This document shows, piece by piece, positions 4,693 to 7,052 of a DNA stretch of 7,052 nt. The notes under the pieces were generated by a model. That model made no database searches, was not told the DNA's origin, and worked only from the letters and a program-made list of their open reading frames with translations. This DNA comes from Candidatus Uhrbacteria bacterium (lineage in GTDB: Bacteria; Patescibacteriota; Patescibacteriia; UBA9934). The translations under genes were made by a program, and so were the position numbers. The stretch is taken from the NCBI GenBank assembly GCA_903891735.1, contig CAITFQ010000030.1:1-7052 (forward strand). The letters run 5' to 3'. The stretch's first letter is position 1. Every line of letters starts with the position of its first letter.

Positions 4693-6273
4693 TTACCAGA
4701 CGAGAATGGGCGAAGCTGAGGAGAAGGTTAGAGCGCTAGCGTCGACGGTTGACTCTGTTCCGTGCAGGTCGATTTGAGTGACTTGGCCGGTGAGAGTTGC
4801 AGGTGTGCTGCCGGACCAGAGAGCGTAGACGGTTTTGCCGGGTAGGGTGAATTGGTATTGACCGGTGGCTAGTTGTTTGACGTCGGTGAAGCTGGCGAGG
4901 TTGTTGCCCAGGGCTTGGAGTGTAGCTAAGAAAGCGCGGGCCTCGGTGCTACCGCCTTGTTGATTCATGATCTGGCGGTAGAGGGACGAAGCGCCGATGC
5001 CACCTTGGTCGCTACCTTGGAGATCGACGAACATTCTTGCCAAGTGGTTAGCGAAACCAGTAATGGCATAGCGGAAGTACCAGGCAGCTTGGAAATCTTC
5101 GCTTTGGGTGGGCAAGTTATGACTGCTACTTGGTGGTTGGCCCGGGCCGCCTTGCTGAGCTGGCGTGCCGGAGTAGGTGCCGAATTCCGTGACCCATAAC
5201 GGCTTTTGGCCATGCGATGAGGCCAGCTCGTCGTTAAAGAATTTTAAGTGGGCCAACCAGTTGGCGTCAGTAGTTGCGGCGCCAGCGCGCTCACTGTTGT
5301 AGTGGAAATTGAAGGCATCGAGGTACTGGTCGCCACCGGCGGCGAAAAAGTCTTGCCAGAATTTCTTAGTCTCGGCTGGGCCTGGGCCGACGCCGATGAT
5401 TTCGAGGGCCCCAGCATTTAATACTTTGGCCGTAGGATCAGCTTTTTTGATAGCTTCGTAGGAGGTTTTAAGTAAGGTGAGGTAAGCGCTGGGATTGTTG
5501 GCGTAACCGCCGCAGGGCCCTTCAACTTCGTTACCGATTTCCCAATCTTCAACTTTCGTTGTTAACCCTGGCATATCGTCGACGCCGTCGCCGTCATAGC
5601 GTTCAACGGTGTCAGTTAAGAAGGCGCTGTAAGCGGCTAAGTCAGTTGGTGGCGCGCCTTTAAAGTCATAGTAGCCGAAGTCGATTGCTTGGCAGTTTTG
5701 GCGATAAGTAGCCTCACTGGTGGCAGTTTGGTCCCAGTTGGTGAAGGGTTGGACGACGGCGGACAGAGTCATGTTAGCTGTACCGGCTGCTTTCATGGTT
5801 TGATCGGGCACGCTCCAATCGTAAGTGCCTTTGGTTGGTTCGATGACGTTCCAGACGAAAGCGCCGACGACGTCGCGGTTGCTTGAGAAGTTAGTGGTGG
5901 CGGCTAGTTTGGCGTTACGAGTTAAGTTGAAATTTAGAGCGGATAAGAATTTGGCGTAGGCGTTGGGATCAGCGATCAGTGTCGACCAGCCTTGCATCAT
6001 TAAATCTTGCATGGTTTTTTGACCGGCCAAACCGTCATTAGAGTTGAAGGCCAACATGGTGGCGAAGAGATTGGTTTTGGTTGATGAGGTGGTGGTGTTG
6101 GCTGTAGTTAAGGCATTGGTAGTGGTTGTAGCGGCGAGAGGAGATGCGTCTGGAGCAGCCGGCTGTTTGGTTTTGAGCCAAACTTCGACACCGATCACGC
6201 TAGCGACAACGGCGCTGCAGACGACACCAAGGACTAAAACTTTTTTACTGGCCATAAGAGATTCACTAGGCAT
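4693..6273 (-). CDS. membrane-anchored clan GH-A glycoside hydrolase-like protein
   Basis: This is a 526-residue protein. Residues 10-32 form an uncleaved signal anchor, followed by an Ala/Thr/Pro linker (37-68), so the enzyme sits outside the cell. The domain at about 70-460 has the hallmarks of clan GH-A (beta/alpha)8 glycosidases. GAFVWNVIEPTKGTYDW (137-153) is a typical strand-1/2 segment. E249 in WEIGNEVEG is the predicted acid/base after strand 4, and E363 in LWVTEFG the predicted nucleophile after strand 7. H324-Y325 (FNFHYN) fits the active-site edge. DGDGVDD (227-233) resembles a calcium loop, and C194/C254 could form a disulfide. A small beta-rich domain (465-526) closes the protein, as in GH39/GH5-type enzymes. 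I cannot assign a family or substrate. ATG at 6273 is favoured over M7 (6255) because transcription should start near 6279; no Shine-Dalgarno site is present for either. It heads an operon with DUF2127. Confidence 0.85.
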   Translation of the reverse strand: MPSESLMASKKVLVLGVVCSAVVASVIGVEVWLKTKQPAAPDASPLAATTTTNALTTANTTTSSTKTNLFATMLAFNSNDGLAGQKTMQDLMMQGWSTLIADPNAYAKFLSALNFNLTRNAKLAATTNFSSNRDVVGAFVWNVIEPTKGTYDWSVPDQTMKAAGTANMTLSAVVQPFTNWDQTATSEATYRQNCQAIDFGYYDFKGAPPTDLAAYSAFLTDTVERYDGDGVDDMPGLTTKVEDWEIGNEVEGPCGGYANNPSAYLTLLKTSYEAIKKADPTAKVLNAGALEIIGVGPGPAETKKFWQDFFAAGGDQYLDAFNFHYNSERAGAATTDANWLAHLKFFNDELASSHGQKPLWVTEFGTYSGTPAQQGGPGQPPSSSHNLPTQSEDFQAAWYFRYAITGFANHLARMFVDLQGSDQGGIGASSLYRQIMNQQGGSTEARAFLATLQALGNNLASFTDVKQLATGQYQFTLPGKTVYALWSGSTPATLTGQVTQIDLHGTESTVDASALTFSSASPILVW

Positions 6274-6285
6274 TTTATACGGTCT

Positions 6286-6314
6286 ATTGTATATTAATGC
6301 TTAGCAACTAACAA
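6286..6314 (-). promoter_or_regulatory. promoter of the glycosidase-DUF2127 operon
   Basis: On the minus strand TTGTTA (6314-6309) and TACAAT (6291-6286) are 17 bases apart, a good sigma70 match. Transcription would start near 6279, only about 6 bases before the ATG at 6273, so the mRNA is nearly leaderless. The 54-base gap to the divergent DUF2231 gene at 6328 leaves room for a second promoter, but I could not pick a convincing one. Confidence 0.7.
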
Positions 6315-6327
6315 CTGATTTTATTGT

Positions 6328-6816
6328 ATGGATCTTCACCCAGTCTTGGTTCATTTTCCCATTGCTTTGCTCACTGTTTACGCCGGAATTGAAGTGGTGC
6401 GTTTCCCTAAGCTCGTCAAACAAACTTGGTGGCTCCCACTAAAGTCAGCCTTTGTCATTCTTGGTTCACTGGCCTCGCTTTTTACCTTTATTACTGGTTG
6501 GTTGCTAAAACAGGCAGCTGAAAAGACTGGGAGTTTATCGCCGGTCATGGCGGCTCACTTCCATTTTGCGCTGTATACGGTGATTGTTTTTGGGGTGCTG
6601 GCTGTGGCGCACGTAATTGGATTAACGAAGCAGTATTGGGCTAAGTCGATCATTGATTGCGCCGAGTTTGTGCTGCGGCCTTACGTCGCGATTCCGTTGG
6701 CGTTACTTGGTTTGTTTTGCATCACGGCAACTGGAGCGCTTGGTGCGGCGATGGTTTATGGACCGAACATTGATCCAGCGGTGCAATTTTTCTATAACCT
6801 GTTTGTTGGTGCGTAA
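6328..6816 (+). CDS. DUF2231-family membrane protein
   Basis: This 162-residue protein opens with HPVLVHFPIALL (4-15), the hallmark of the DUF2231 family of small membrane proteins. Four helices are visible at about 8-24, 37-60, 78-100 and 119-144. Conserved-type histidines are H4, H9, H77 and H79, with H95 in the third helix. The last helix ends with TGALGAAMVYGPNIDP (135-150), the usual family ending G-x-x-G-x-x-x-V-Y. The regularly placed histidines in the membrane suggest haem or metal binding, as proposed for some relatives, but the role is unknown. The frame is intact and of normal family length. No Shine-Dalgarno site precedes the ATG (6328). It is divergent from the glycosidase operon and only 5 bases before the next plus-strand gene. 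Confidence 0.85.
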   Translation: MDLHPVLVHFPIALLTVYAGIEVVRFPKLVKQTWWLPLKSAFVILGSLASLFTFITGWLLKQAAEKTGSLSPVMAAHFHFALYTVIVFGVLAVAHVIGLTKQYWAKSIIDCAEFVLRPYVAIPLALLGLFCITATGALGAAMVYGPNIDPAVQFFYNLFVGA

Positions 6817-6821
6817 AAACT

Positions 6822-7052
6822 ATGCAGGAGCGGCCGAATAAGTATGTGCGTGGATTGGTGACCGCTGGAGCTTTGGCGACAGCTGGTTTAGCGGTGGAGA
6901 CGATGAGTCAAGCGGCGGCGCGTCATGAGGTGCAGGATTTTGGGACGAGTGAACAAGGCGAGGCCATGAAGTATCGCGATAATCCGGAGTTTGATCTGGT
7001 GGTGCCGGGCGGGGAGTTTACACCGGAGGAGCGAGCGATGCGAACGGAAACG
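6822..7052 (+). CDS. partial orphan gene, cut by the window end
   Basis: An open frame starts at ATG 6822, 5 bases after the DUF2231 stop, and runs without a stop for 77 codons to the end of the window. It starts MQERPNKYVRGL and has an Ala/Gly/Thr-rich hydrophobic stretch at about 12-25, which could be a weak membrane anchor or signal. From about 30 on it is polar and acidic (DFGTSEQGEAMKYRDNPEFD). I do not recognise it. The close spacing suggests co-transcription with DUF2231. The C-terminal part and therefore the domain content are unseen. Confidence 0.65.
   Translation, partial: MQERPNKYVRGLVTAGALATAGLAVETMSQAAARHEVQDFGTSEQGEAMKYRDNPEFDLVVPGGEFTPEERAMRTET

Noticed and set aside
1..7052. 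CRISPR array, insertion sequence or phage genes
   Set aside because: No regularly spaced repeats, no transposase or phage protein, and no terminal inverted repeats of the usual form were seen.

Overview
The window looks like a stretch of a small-genome bacterium, most likely Candidate Phyla Radiation (Patescibacteria). The reasons are tight gene packing, many orphan or DUF proteins, several genes whose predicted start of transcription almost touches the start codon, and a stand-alone receiver protein of a type I associate with that group. This placement is inference; no rRNA or strong phylogenetic marker is present.

Positions 1-1190 (+): a sigma70-like promoter drives a long leader with the core of a T-box riboswitch (stem III, the TGGCACCGCG box, antiterminator, competing terminator). 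The leader precedes an unrecognised, tryptophan-rich 244-residue protein, so that gene should be switched on when a specific tRNA is uncharged. A hairpin follows the gene. Positions 1195-2145 (+): a cytoplasmic M28-type zinc peptidase with all metal and catalytic residues.

Positions 2141-3134 (-): a two-gene operon with a near-consensus promoter, a structured leader, a clear Shine-Dalgarno site, an orphan 122-residue protein, and a single-domain response regulator overlapping it by 4 bases. A strong terminator with a 12-bp stem closes the operon and separates it from the convergent peptidase gene. Positions 3147-3376 hold no convincing gene but are densely self-complementary, with two cUUCGg hairpins on the minus strand; I read this as a probable unidentified structured RNA.

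Positions 3399-4153 (-): tRNA-Trp(CCA) with its own promoter and terminator, then a small lipoprotein gene whose -35 box lies inside that terminator. Positions 4154-6314 (-): a near-leaderless operon of a membrane-anchored clan GH-A glycoside-hydrolase-like protein and a DUF2127 membrane protein. Positions 6328-7052 (+): a DUF2231 membrane protein and the start of a further gene cut by the window end.

The main themes are amino-acid-starvation control (T-box) of an orphan protein, a possible new small RNA next to a regulator operon, and a recurring arrangement in which a terminator hairpin overlaps or abuts the next gene's -35 box.
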